Source: Tubulanus polymorphus (taxonomy: Eukaryota; Nemertea; Palaeonemertea; Tubulaniformes; Tubulanidae). Taken from it: a DNA stretch of 64,000 nt. Positions 35,952 to 47,674 of the stretch are shown here, in pieces. The DNA is taken from positions 12,839,962 through 12,903,961 of the forward strand of contig NC_134034.1 of NCBI RefSeq assembly GCF_964204645.1, read 5' to 3'. The notes beneath the pieces were generated by a model that was given only the letters and a program-made list of their open reading frames with translations, made no database searches and was not told the origin of the DNA. The translations under genes were made by a program, and so were the position numbers. Position 1 is the first letter of the stretch; each line of letters starts with the position of its first letter.

Positions 35952-37061
35952 AAAAAAGTTGCATTTCCAAAAATCAGTCAAGTCAATATTCTTCGATTTC
36001 AGCGACAAAGTCGATCACGACACACGGTATAAAGGATGACCCATACTGTGAGAAGGAGGGGGGCCTACGCAGCAGTTTTGAACAATTCATAAGTGTTTTT
36101 GGCAATAAGTTGTTAGATTGGTTGTATATAGATCCAAAAAGATTCTTGCGCGTCCAAGAAGCGACACGGATTACAGTACCACGTTGATGCGTTTAATATG
36201 GAGACCCCCCACGGAGCCTGAATGGCTAATAATTCATTATATACATTCTAATACTACCACCATGCGTATGACAACATCGACAATGTGACGAATGTTAGTA
36301 TCTATTATTAGCAGTTCTTACCTGTGATTGGCTCTCAGATAATTAACGAGAGTACAAAATGGCATTAACGCCAATACCCGGTAAACAAGGTTCTCGGATT
36401 GATGTAAACGGTTAATGACCTTCAAGGTCATATTAGTCCCCACGATGCTGAATGGAACAACACGCCCGGCTGCCCCTAAAATAGTTTCCTATGAATCGTT
36501 GGCGGTAGCTTTTATAATCGCGTGGGCTTATACCAACAAAATGTATGGGCTTAAGACAAAAATCAGACGGATATCTCAAAAGACAACGAAATGACAGGCA
36601 AATTATTCTGATATTTCATTGAAAAATGCCGGACCGGCGTTCAGTTCCTGACTGTGGTGAAAATCATCGGCGATACTAAACCACAGGACAGGTTACTGAC
36701 TAGGATGCCCTCGGTTCGAACCCAGTAACTATACTGCGATGTTGTTTGATCTTCACCAGGGAAAAACTGATCATCGTATTCCTATGAATTAATGCATCAC
36801 TCAATTGTATCGTCTTATAAAGAGGAAGCTAAGATATGGAGCCCTCCCTGCAGTGAACCAGCTTAGTTGAATAGCGAAATAATAACTCTATATTCCGGTA
36901 GATGGCGCATGTGAAACTTGGTTCAGTTCGGTGCAAATCTTGGCTGCCAGAAATAGATAGTGATAGTTCAACAAAATTCCAATAGATGGCGAATATGCCG
37001 TATCGTTGTAATCAACGTAGGTTCGTACCCGGGACACTCTGCGCATTATCTGTCTGTTCAG

Positions 37062-39069
37062 TATGGAAGACCTCAGACGACATACGAGATATGAGATATA
37101 ACATACGAGATATGAGATGCAACATACGAGATACGACTTATGACATACGAGATACGACTTATTTACAGTACGGGTGTCCGTCCGCTAGCGCCACCGCAGT
37201 GTATATTTTTCAACATCTACTCGGCGTTGTGGCGTATACTACGACACGTGCGCAGGCAGTGGCGTATACATTAACTATGAATATCAATATGCGAAAAACG
37301 TTTCATTTGAAACGAAAAACATTTAAAAATATTCGATCAACCACTCCCGGGGACCGGCTTCTCGCTGTGACATCAGTGGGCGGCCACTCTTAGTAGTGTG
37401 AGACACCGATGGTCCGGTGATTGAGTTGGCTCCAAATACGGGGCTACAGCCCCTAAATCCACCAAAAACGCCTCAAATTCCATTTTTGAGTGTACAAAAA
37501 TCCCTCAAAAAGAGTTAGCCATGGCCCCTTCAAATTGGTGGTCAGTAAGAATTGCGCCTAGTCAAGGGTTTAAACTTCGCGTTCGATCGAGGGTTTTCGA
37601 TGAAGAATGAAAGATGTATGTATATTACGAATGCCGATGACCAAAGAGTTTAAAAAAAAGTCCGACACACGCGGAATCTGTGTTTAGTGTACTATGATTT
37701 CAACGAATGAATTGAAACATGGACATGAATTAAAAATACTAAAGATAACATAGATCTATTGAATGAATTATTCATTAAATATCAGAATGGAGTTCCATTG
37801 TATCACTCTCAGCTCCTGGCCCTAGTCCAGCTGATTTCATTTATCACGACGTTTTTTGCGACGGGTGCAAACGCACCATACGAGCAACGTTCCGGTGTTC
37901 CGCTAATTCCCCGGTCTAAAGAAATGTTACTTGATATTTCCATGGATCTCTTATCTTTACAAATGTAAGAGCTGTTGTGTTTTGCTGAAGACTTATTTAT
38001 GTGGTTCCTGTACTTTTGTCAATAAACAGTTTTAAAACTGGCCATGACAATTGATAAGAATGATCTTAAATTGGATTCTCCGATTATGAAAGTTATTCAG
38101 ATTCAGCCATTGGCCCTTTCCATGAAAGATGTCAGAAAAGAAAGATAGCCAAAAAGCACTCAGAATACACAAGTACCTAAATTGAACAAATTTTCAGGGG
38201 AGGACCCCGGACTATGGCTTCAGAAAGACAGTACCGCATACTGCCCTGGCGGTTAGCGAAAACTGGCCAGTCTCGACTCTCAATGGCTGGTCTAGTGGAC
38301 TCACCAGTCTGCCCCAGTAGCTCGATAGGGATGGAATTTAGCTGGGGATTTCAAACCTTGAGAGAGAGCACGGGAGTTCTTAATCTGGATACCAGGGCGA
38401 TGTACGGGTTCCCAGGTTGTTTGGGATTCAAGAACTCAGGCAGGGGTGTCAAACAGCGGAGGAGGGGTACAAGGGGGCCGGGATTTCTGGCTGCGGAGTT
38501 TTTTTTAGAATTTTGATTTCTGATGCAGAAAAGCAGGCGGTTACGGCGGGCGGTGAACAGTAGTTATTTTTTTCTGCAGGCATTGAGTAACCGGAACCCC
38601 GGCTCCTGAACACCAGGCCGTTTTAAGACCAAAGGAAGACAAGAAATAGCATAATATTATGAACTTGAACAGTTTGATATCTTTTTAGTTTTGTGATTTG
38701 AAAAACTTTTCGTCGCCCGCGGGAGAGGAACGGCCGGCGGCGCGCCTAGTCCAGGGTGTTCACAGTATGGCCTAATATCGTTGTGTCCGGTCCAGGTGTC
38801 CATTATCCAAAAGAAATCTATTTCTGGTTTGAATAAAATGTTGACTATGTTGGTTTTCATATAATTGACGATGACTGTACGCGTCACCATGTTAAACGAT
38901 TAATATGCAGTAAATATTGAAAAAACATACACTGCGGTGGCGCCAGCGGACGGACACCCGTACTGTAAATAAGTCGTATCTCGTATGTCATATGTCGTAT
39001 CTCGTATGTTGCATCTCATATCTCGTATGTTATATCTCATATCTTGTATGTCGTCTGAGGTCTTCCATA
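37062..39069. mobile_element. 2.0-kb element with long terminal inverted repeats and 6-bp TSD
   Basis: Left arm 37062 to about 37215 and right arm about 38915-39069 are inverted copies (only a few mismatches seen). Both start TATGGAAGACCTCAGACGAC and contain short CATACGAGATATGAGAT tandem units. GTTCAG flanks both outer ends (37056-37061, 39070-39075), consistent with a 6-bp target duplication. The 1.7-kb interior has no convincing transposase frame, so it looks non-autonomous. Six-bp duplications and long arms are known for Polintons/Mavericks and a few other DNA transposons, but the TA start does not match Polinton AG ends, so I do not assign a superfamily. Confidence 0.8.
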
Positions 39070-39354
39070 GTTCAGCGCCAATATATGTACCAGTATCAGT
39101 AATTCCTGGATTCGAACCTGGGTCATCCCTGTACATCCTCAATTTAACGACCGTACCACAAGGAACGAGTACGGATAATTACTGGATTCGAACCCGGGAC
39201 ACCCCTTTTATCAATCCATTCACAAAACAGATACAATTTAACAAAACAATATTTATTTATTATTCACTGAATATACAAATCATTTATCTACACAGAAACA
39301 AATAGCGTTTTCTAGCACCTGTAGACTCATCACTTATTAATCAATAATTAGTTT

Positions 39355-39384
39355 GTTTAATTAATTAATTAATTAATTAATTAC
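39355..39384. repeat. (TTAA)n microsatellite
   Basis: About seven TTAA units in intergenic sequence downstream of USP40. Confidence 0.9.
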
Positions 39385-40000
39385 TGTAACACAGAGAAAA
39401 TCCATGTAGTTAAAATACATTAACTATATTCGATTTCTAACTAAACTCAAAATTCAAATTAAACAAGTTTTCAGATTTCAAACCCAAATTAGAATTAAAC
39501 AACAATAGCTTTAAATTTGACATTTGAAAACTGAAAATCCGAGCAGCAATTAATTATTGCCAGAATTGAATGCATGATTTCAATCTGTAAATTGAACCTA
39601 ATTATTTCTAAATCATTGAAACCAATGAAGGCTAAACATAAAACAGAATTGAAATAAATTCTCACATCGGGAGACATCATTTCCCCCTGATTAATGACAA
39701 TTTTATTGTTCCCTGAATGTTTTTCAGTCCAGTTCATCGTGGACTGATAAATGCAGAAGACTCTGTTTGCGTCGGACCAAGCAGGGCTATAATCAATTGT
39801 CTCCGCCGTATACCGATGCCCGGGACATGTGCAGCAGGGACAGGGCGGTCTCTAATACATTATCGGACAGGGCATGTGATAGCTACTATGGTTCCCACAG
39901 TTAGATGAATTAGAAATTCCCAGGTTCTTTCTCAAGTATTCGATGGGTGAGTTTTCCTGCAATGTCTGATGCTAAACTGTCACATAGAGGTTAACTCCTG

Positions 40001-40006
40001 TTTATT
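40001..40006 (-). terminator. Candidate poly(A) signal of USP40
   Basis: Minus-strand AATAAA about 520 bp after the USP40 stop codon, giving a plausible 3' UTR of about 0.5 kb (40527 to about 39985). Confidence 0.45.
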
Positions 40007-40527
40007 GCAATGCAATAACTGATTTTAGTGTAGAATCATACTCAAATAAATTGATCAGTTACCTTGTTGACATTGAAAACGTGTTTTATGTTAATATTTT
40101 TGACAATTATTGAATTATGTGAATTCCTTGGTTTTTCCCAACTATTTCACTATTTCATTTCAATTTTCCCAAGTGGTAATGAACAGATATCATCATACTA
40201 CAGTCGACATCTTAGCGGTGAATGGTTGATAAAGGTGATTTTCAAGGGAAATCGCTGAAGGAAAGTTGCCCTTGGCAAATACAATACATGAAATATAAAT
40301 GAATTACCCGGATATTTCCCTGATTTGAGGACATTTTTTTCAAATTCCAATATTTCCAAACTGGGAATTGTTTCAAAAGTTTTTCCCAATTTCCCAGTTC
40401 TGTGGGAGCCGATGTAATCCCTGCCAATCAGCTTGTCCAATCAGAGGGCGGCAAATAGCTCCGTCGCAAACAGAATCTACTGTTGTCGACTATGAGTTGC
40501 ATTGAAATATTGTAGCCGTATAAAATG

Positions 40528-43500
40528 TTATCTAAATCTATCGACTTTAATCGTCAGGTTTCGTTCTTCTCGTTTCGGTCCGTAAACCACGCCCACTGAG
40601 CTGTCAATCACTGTCTCACTGTCAGTTTCGGCAGCATCCCTTGCTTCTCGCCTGTGAAATAAACATACAAAATATTAATATATCGATTTCTATGAATTTC
40701 ATTATAGTTATTATACGAAATTAATCTCTTTTCGAATATTCAAATCATGATAAATGAATACATTCTCCTTATTAAGTACAACCTGAATTTCTCTCTCTCG
40801 CAAAAAAATTATTTCGATGATTTGAAATTAACTTCAGTTTGTGATATGATTTGATTCATTTAAAAGATGGAGTCTCTTTTGATCGAAGTTCAGTTTAAAA
40901 AGAAGATATTTCGGTAATGCTTCAATATGGTGTAAAATCGATATTTTAGTTCAGTTGCCCATCTTTGCTATACCTATTCACACCTTATATCAGGTTCATA
41001 TGTACTAACAAAACTGACCGAGTTATGACACTGGATCCAGTTCCATAGTTCTGATAAGATTAGTTCACTTTCATTGAGTCAAATCTCAACTCACAACTAT
41101 TTAACTGCATTTCCTTTCAATTCAAGTTGAAATAGCCTGGGACTGAAAATAAACTTCATTATTTCGAGGAATTCATCGATTTTACCGTTTTCTTTTTTCT
41201 TCCGCCTGCAGTTTTAATTGTCGTCTGCCGAGATCGTCGTCAATAGTCGTGAAGTCGTCTTCATCCGTCGGGTCGTCGGTCAAATCCTATCAACGACAAA
41301 CGATTATCTGAAACGCCGGTCTCTACAGCGCAAAATTGATTCTATATGATCACATAGAAAAATATGGCCGCCATACACAAAATGGCTAACGAACCTTCAC
41401 TGCTATGATATCTCCATCTCTGATGTAATAAGGCGACTGTTTTACGTTCACTTTCGGAATCTTTTGTCGTTTGCCTTTAATATTTTTCTGAAAAGAAAAT
41501 TTCTGCTATATTTTCCCAGAATTAATTAATACCCGAATTATCAACTGCATCGCCGGTAAAACTTACGTTAATTTGAAAATCGATTTTCTCGATTTTCTGC
41601 CATTCGTATCGATGTTGATGATATTTAGCTATCGATATTTGTTGCTGCGGCAACGAACAATGCGCCGCTATTCGATCGACGAGTTGATTCGGACTCGTTC
41701 CGCGACTCGTGTCCCAAATAAACTCCGGGTAAACTTTGTACGTACGTGTTCCGGGAACTCGCAACCAGACGTTCAATATCAATTCGCACGAGCTGCGAGC
41801 GAAAAATAAACAACATTTTGGAAATATTTCCGCTAAGGAGAATTTATACCCGGAATAATAACCGCCACGGACTGCGGTCGGTTTAGAGTTGACTGGTGAC
41901 AGAGTGACAATTAAAAGTTTGTTGTTACTATGGTATTCATCCACTGTTCATCTTTAACCAACCATTGCACAGCTGCAGCCCCTAGCCCAGCCGGCGTCAG
42001 ATGCATCGTCATGACTAAAAGTGGTCTTTAATCTTAGGTTAGATTGGTTATAGATTTAGGATGGTCTTGGACTGATCTTAAATCTAAGCCATGACTGCGC
42101 AACCAGTAACCGGTCAAGAAAGTCTCAAGAAGGTATGGGATAAGAATACTGAGGCCTAGTAGTTGGAGAGGTTTAGTTGAGGAGGGTTCAAAGCCAAGGG
42201 GGTCTAAGTTGAGAGGGTCTAGTTGACGGGGTCCAAGTCGAGGGGGTCTTATCGTGATATTTACCTCAACTGTTCAGCGTGCTGAAGTATTTGGACTCCT
42301 ATTTCGCTGGAACTTGTCACTTTTTGTCTCCTAAAAACATAACGAGTTCAAATCAAACGGTGACCAGTAGCAGACGACACCGCTGAAAGGTGAAGGTCGT
42401 GTGGAACTCACTGCAAATTCTGATGGTTGCAGCGTAGAACGGACTTTAATCGATCGGTTTCGATCAGTCGCAGACGCAAATAATCGAACATCGGATACGT
42501 CTGTTCACTCATCGCCGGTAGCAACGATATTCTCTCTTTTAATTCATCGACCGACGATTCTTTACGAACTTCGACAGTTCCTAATTTACACGGTTTTAAA
42601 TCCGGTTCAACGCTACTCCTGCCATACAGATAATCTAAAGATAAATCCGGTTTAACGTTACTCCTGCCGTACAGATAATCTAAAGATAAATCCGGTTTAA
42701 CGTTACTCCTGCCATACAGATAGTCGTTTAACATACCTTGTATTCCTGTAGTAATCCACGACAGTAAACCCGGAGTTGAGTCAGTTGATGGTTTTACCGT
42801 AGGATATAACCACACGGGAAGCTGAACGTAACCCTACAATCGTTAATTACAGACATAGTAGCGCCCTCTTTATGTACGCGAACCGATCACTTTTTTTAAT
42901 GGATATAATTCTACCTTCGGGGGAACGCGTCCTTCCTCGAGTAAAACTGTGTCGCCGTTTTTCATCTGCGATTCCGATAGTTTAGCGTCGAGATCGTCCA
43001 ATATGGCGGCCGGTTCTCCGCACCAGTTCGCCAGTCTCAGGTGCCACGCGGTAGCTGCAGAGAGTGTCAGAGTAAGGAGTTACAGTTTTCTAATCGTGAA
43101 ACTCGGGTTCGATTAACTTACATTCGATGTTTAGTTTTCGTAGGACGGTTTTCAGTAACGCGTCGACGGTCATATCTCGCTCCATCGTTAAACTAAATCT
43201 CTCCGTAGCAGCGCCACCTGCTGGTGGTGGTGGTGATATATTCACTATAATCTATACCACAAAAACAATATAGAATTCAAAATCATTTACAACGACGAGG
43301 AAAATTAGAGAGAGAGAGAAGTGATGAGTGCAGTGGAATCTACCTGATTATGTGTCGGTGGTTTTCCAGGTTCTAGAATCAGACAAGTCGTAGCCGCGAT
43401 TCCTGCGTGCGTTAGACTTAAATTTTCATGTACTGAAACAAGAGATAAACATGAACATGTTTGCTGCGCATGTTACATGTTTGCTGTACATGTACATGTT

Positions 43501-44443
43501 ACATATTTGTTATTCGTGTTACCAGTACATGTTTGTGGTACATGTGCATCTTACATATTTGTCATACATATTAAGGTTTGTGGTACATATTCATGTTACA
43601 TATTTGAGAATCATGTGCATGTTACATGTTTGTCATATATGTTACATGTTTGTGATACATTTGCATGTAACATGTTTGTCATATATGTTACATGTTTGTG
43701 ATACATTTGCATGTAACATGTTTGTCATACATGTTACATGTTTGTCATTCATGATATATGTTTTTGGTGTAAATGTGCATGTAACATGTTTTGTTGTACA
43801 TGTACTTGTAACATGTAGATGTTTACTTACAGGGAGCGGTCCAACCCATCATATCGTCGTCAATTCTCAATCGTGTCTCGATCGATGGCGAATTCAATCT
43901 GAATAAAATCCGTTCTTTAAGCTCGGCGACAGTCTGTGTGGTGAAAATACAAATCGGCCTCGCGAGGCCCAGGCGAAGTTAGTTTCATTACGAGGAGCCT
44001 AAATCGATTTTAGGATTCTGAACGTTTGCTTACCGCATATTCCGGAGTTTGAATCTTAAATACAGTAGGATATTTACTAGAGACAGCTGCAGTGCCCGTA
44101 GCGCCCGTACCGCCCGTTGTATCGGCTGAGTTTGTTTCTGTATGATTACAATGATTCTCGACTGTTACCGTAATCAGTTGATCTGTCACCGGTACCGGGT
44201 TACCGTGGTTACGGACGTCGTTCTGTTGTATGAATTCGCTCGTATCGACGCAGTTGATCGCGCATAAATCGGTGAGTTTACATTCGTCTAACGTGAATCC
44301 GTCGTTAACGCGTTCGAGTATCGTATACTGACCGGTCTTATCTGAAATATTCGACACAGTTGAATCCGCTTGAAATTCGGATAAATTTCGGACCGACGAA
44401 TTTCATCCGGTTTACGAGAAATCCGGATTTAAAATCATTTTCT

Positions 44444-44515
<72 letters not shown>

Positions 44516-47500
44516 CGATGAACAATTGGGCTGCAAATATTGTCCGGGTTAGACCAAAATTAGACTAAAATCCGTATTGAGCAGGTTTGACTGTACTTAA
44601 CCAACTAACCGAGGCACAGGGCTACCCAATTCTACTAAGTGCTGACTGTAACAGGTTGGGGCCAGTTGCTCAGAGTAGAATGCCATAGAGCTGATTGAAA
44701 TTGCATTTTTACCGTGGTATTTGTCCGCCATTAGAAGTTTTTCAAATTTTTTTCATTCTTGCTTTCTTTTGAGAACGTAATTCTAAGGTCACTGATATCA
44801 TACGATACTTTTTTGCCACCTCCCTCTCGTAGCTGGCTTTCAAGGGTTAAGAATTGGACTGTAAGTTAGGTGAGGAGGGCGAGTCGTACCTTCAAATGAA
44901 TTCAGCGCTGATAATTCACAATCATTGTACGTCAGAAGCAGACGTTCGCACACTAAAATACGTAATTCCCCGAGAGTGAGACTTTTCGGGTAACCCTCCG
45001 ACCACTGATTCACCATAGACTTCTGAACTGTCAGTAAAATCGGTTCGTGTTCGAGTCCGGTTAGAATAAATTTACCGGCGACCTGAAAAAAAAAAAACAA
45101 GCAGTCATTACTTCATCAGTTCAGTGGGCAGACGGAGGGGTCATGTGACATTGATTGACAGTAGCGGGAGGGGCCTTACGTACTTGTTGTCCATCCCACA
45201 CAAACACCATACAATTACTACTCAATTGAAATTCTTTTATACATTTTTCATCCTCTGAAATAACAAAATATAACCAGGTAACGAAATCCATAATCATAGG
45301 ACTGGGTCGGAGGCTGGAACTAGGTCAGGGAGTCTGTGGAATTAGGTCAGGGATTCTGAAGACCTACTAGGTCAGGAAGTCTGCGGAACTAGGTCAGGGA
45401 TTTATGGAATTGGGTCAGGGATTCTGTGAAACTAGGTCAGGGATTCTGAAGAACTAGGTCAGGAAGTCTGCGGAACTAGGTCAGGGATTCTGTGGTCAAT
45501 GAATACCTGATATTTGTTCATACAGATGAATGCCTGCTATCGTATCCTTAGCGACGTGAACTGTAAAACCGGGTGAAGGTCGTTTGAGTATTGATTGTAT
45601 TTCTGATATCAGTTCGCGCACGCGTTTCCTCTGATCGATTTTTACCGACAGATGTTGCGGCTCGATTCCCTCTCGTTGTTGTACAGCGCCACCTACGACG
45701 TCGTAATTCTCCGCCAGTAATATCTCGATATCGATCGTATTCGCCGCAATCTCGAACGCGGCTCTGAAAATATCGGAGATATCGAAATTCCAGAATCGAT
45801 TCAAATACGGACAGAGTAACCTTGACAAAATACCTTTGTTGAATGAGTTGATCGTTGCACTCGGCGACCTCGTCTCTCAACCAATCGGGAACGTCGTCTG
45901 TACCACTAGTAGCGCCCCCTAGTGATCGTAGTCGATAGAACAGCATATAAGCGCTCTCTCGTCCCGAGTATTGTTTCTCTAGTTGTTCAGTTTGTATCGC
46001 TTGGACGCGAGTATCGTTAAAATCGTACCAACAATACCCGTTAGGGGGCGCCGGCGACGTCGACCTATACATATAAGATGAAATAGATTATCGTCCAGTT
46101 CGACGCTAGACGCGTCAATTCTACGCACGGTTCTCTATTTACCGGTTCTGCTGCTGATTCGCGCGTTCGTCTTCGTTCGTTTCGACGTTTTTCAAACGGA
46201 CGCAATTCGAACCGGATTCAAACGCGAACACGTCGTCGTGTTTCCTTAAAAACTTCACGGAGAAAAAAAACAAGCATGAAACGCGACCGTAGAAATAGGT
46301 CCGTTGGGTGGCGGGGGGGCTATAATCATCATTCAGTTCACACCCCAGGATCCAGTTCCTCAGTTGTGAGTTCAGAGTAAACTCTGAGTTAAAGTTAGTT
46401 CATTTTCAAAGTTTGAAACTGTATCGTCAAATCTTGACAGAGGACCGACTGCTCAAACTGGATCCCGCTCTTAACAACAGAGCCACAACCAAAATCAATT
46501 CGGAACTGTGGAACTGGTGGACCCAGAGTTATAGATGAAATTGAAGTGAAGGTCAACATTCTGGGACCGGTGTCTCGAACAGGGCCTCGGTTGATTCAAC
46601 ATTTTGAGACCGGTGTCTCGAACAGGGCCTCGGTTGATTCAACATTTTGGGACAGGTGTCTCGAACAGGGCCTCGGTTGATTCAACATTTTGAGACCGGT
46701 GTCTCGAACGGGGCCTCGGTTGATTCAACATTTTGAGACCGGTGTCTCGAACAGGGCCTCGGTTGATTCAACATTCTGGGACTAGTGTCTCGAACAGGGC
46801 CTCGGTTGATTCAACATTTTGGGACCGGTGTCTCGAACAGGGCCTCGGTGGAATATTTACCTTATTTATGGAACCGTTATTCTTCTTGAAGCGTTTATTC
46901 CATGAAACCCCGGTTTGTTTTACCAATTCCTGTTCGATAATCAAACACATAGTTACCTTTAGTAAACAGATAATACATGTACACGGGTACACAGATAATA
47001 CATGTACACAGACGAGTAGGGTGCGATCTAATCACATGTCCGATTGCCGGGATAAGTATATTCCCATTACAGGGTCCGAGCTAAGGAATGAAATCCACTT
47101 GCCCCGGGGAAAGCATATCTGATATTTTGCTTGCCCCCTCCAAAAGTACTTGCCCTACACAGGCAGTCTGATTGGTGGCACTATCATCTGTTGTATCCAG
47201 TGGGAAAAAAACTTTGTGACATGAAATTACACTAGCCCGGGGGACTAGTGATAATGATTACCTACTTGCCCTGATGAGAATATACTTGTCCTGGGCAATC
47301 GGACAAGTGCTTAGATTGCACCCTGCATTAGGGGCAAGTAGTTTAGTCATTTTCATTCGACTACCGGGCTAGTGCATATGTATGTCTCCAAGCTTTTATC
47401 CCAATCGATGAAACGGATGATTGTGCCACCAATTGGACAACATGTCAAGGGTAAGTGAAATATCGGGTACACCTGTCCCCGGGCAGCAAGTGGCTTTTGT

Positions 47501-47674
47501 TCCTTAGATCGGACCCTGGGTGAAACTTACGCTGCAAATGTTATCAATAGTGATCGGATGAGGAGCAGCCCTGGCGAGTATCTCTCTCATTAAATCAACC
47601 GGAGAATCAAACTCGATTAGATCCGTAGTAGCTGTTGCTGGTTTACTGCTAACTGCTGCAGCTGCTGCATCATC
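40528..47674 (-). CDS. USP40: USP40 exons 7-24: C-terminal region
   Basis: Exons at 47531-47674, 46861-46929, 46143-46252, 45834-46064, 45507-45763, 45184-45254, 44890-45082, 44034-44341, 43831-43933, 43344-43432, 43122-43251, 42915-43054, 42412-42833, 42265-42330, 41567-41792, 41395-41487, 41186-41286 and 40528-40651. Recognisable USP40 parts: [61 protein letters not shown], and [19 protein letters not shown]. This half probably folds as several ubiquitin-like modules (family inference). The 42412 exon contains an in-frame tandem repeat, described separately. The final exon is short and ends IKVDRFR. Confidence 0.92.

Larger units (their letters stand above)
34754..40527. other. Gene-poor region between the 34.3-kb gene and USP40
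   Basis: Convergent spacer. Contains the 3' minisatellite, the 2-kb inverted-repeat element, AT-rich DNA and the probable USP40 3' UTR. A 69-codon frame at 37759-37968 followed by AATAAA near 38022 lies inside the element and is not convincing. Confidence 0.6.

Noticed and set aside
36986-37393. 135-aa frame with DIRDMRYN repeats
   Set aside because: It covers the left inverted repeat of the 2-kb element; the same peptide appears on the opposite strand at 38900-39142 from the right arm.
38214-38516. 100-aa G-rich frame inside the 2-kb element
   Set aside because: No recognisable domain or transposase motif and no splice or start support; likely chance.
43451-43906. 151-aa His/Cys/Val-rich frame
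   Set aside because: Translation of the ACATGT repeat in USP40 intron 15 on the opposite strand to the gene.
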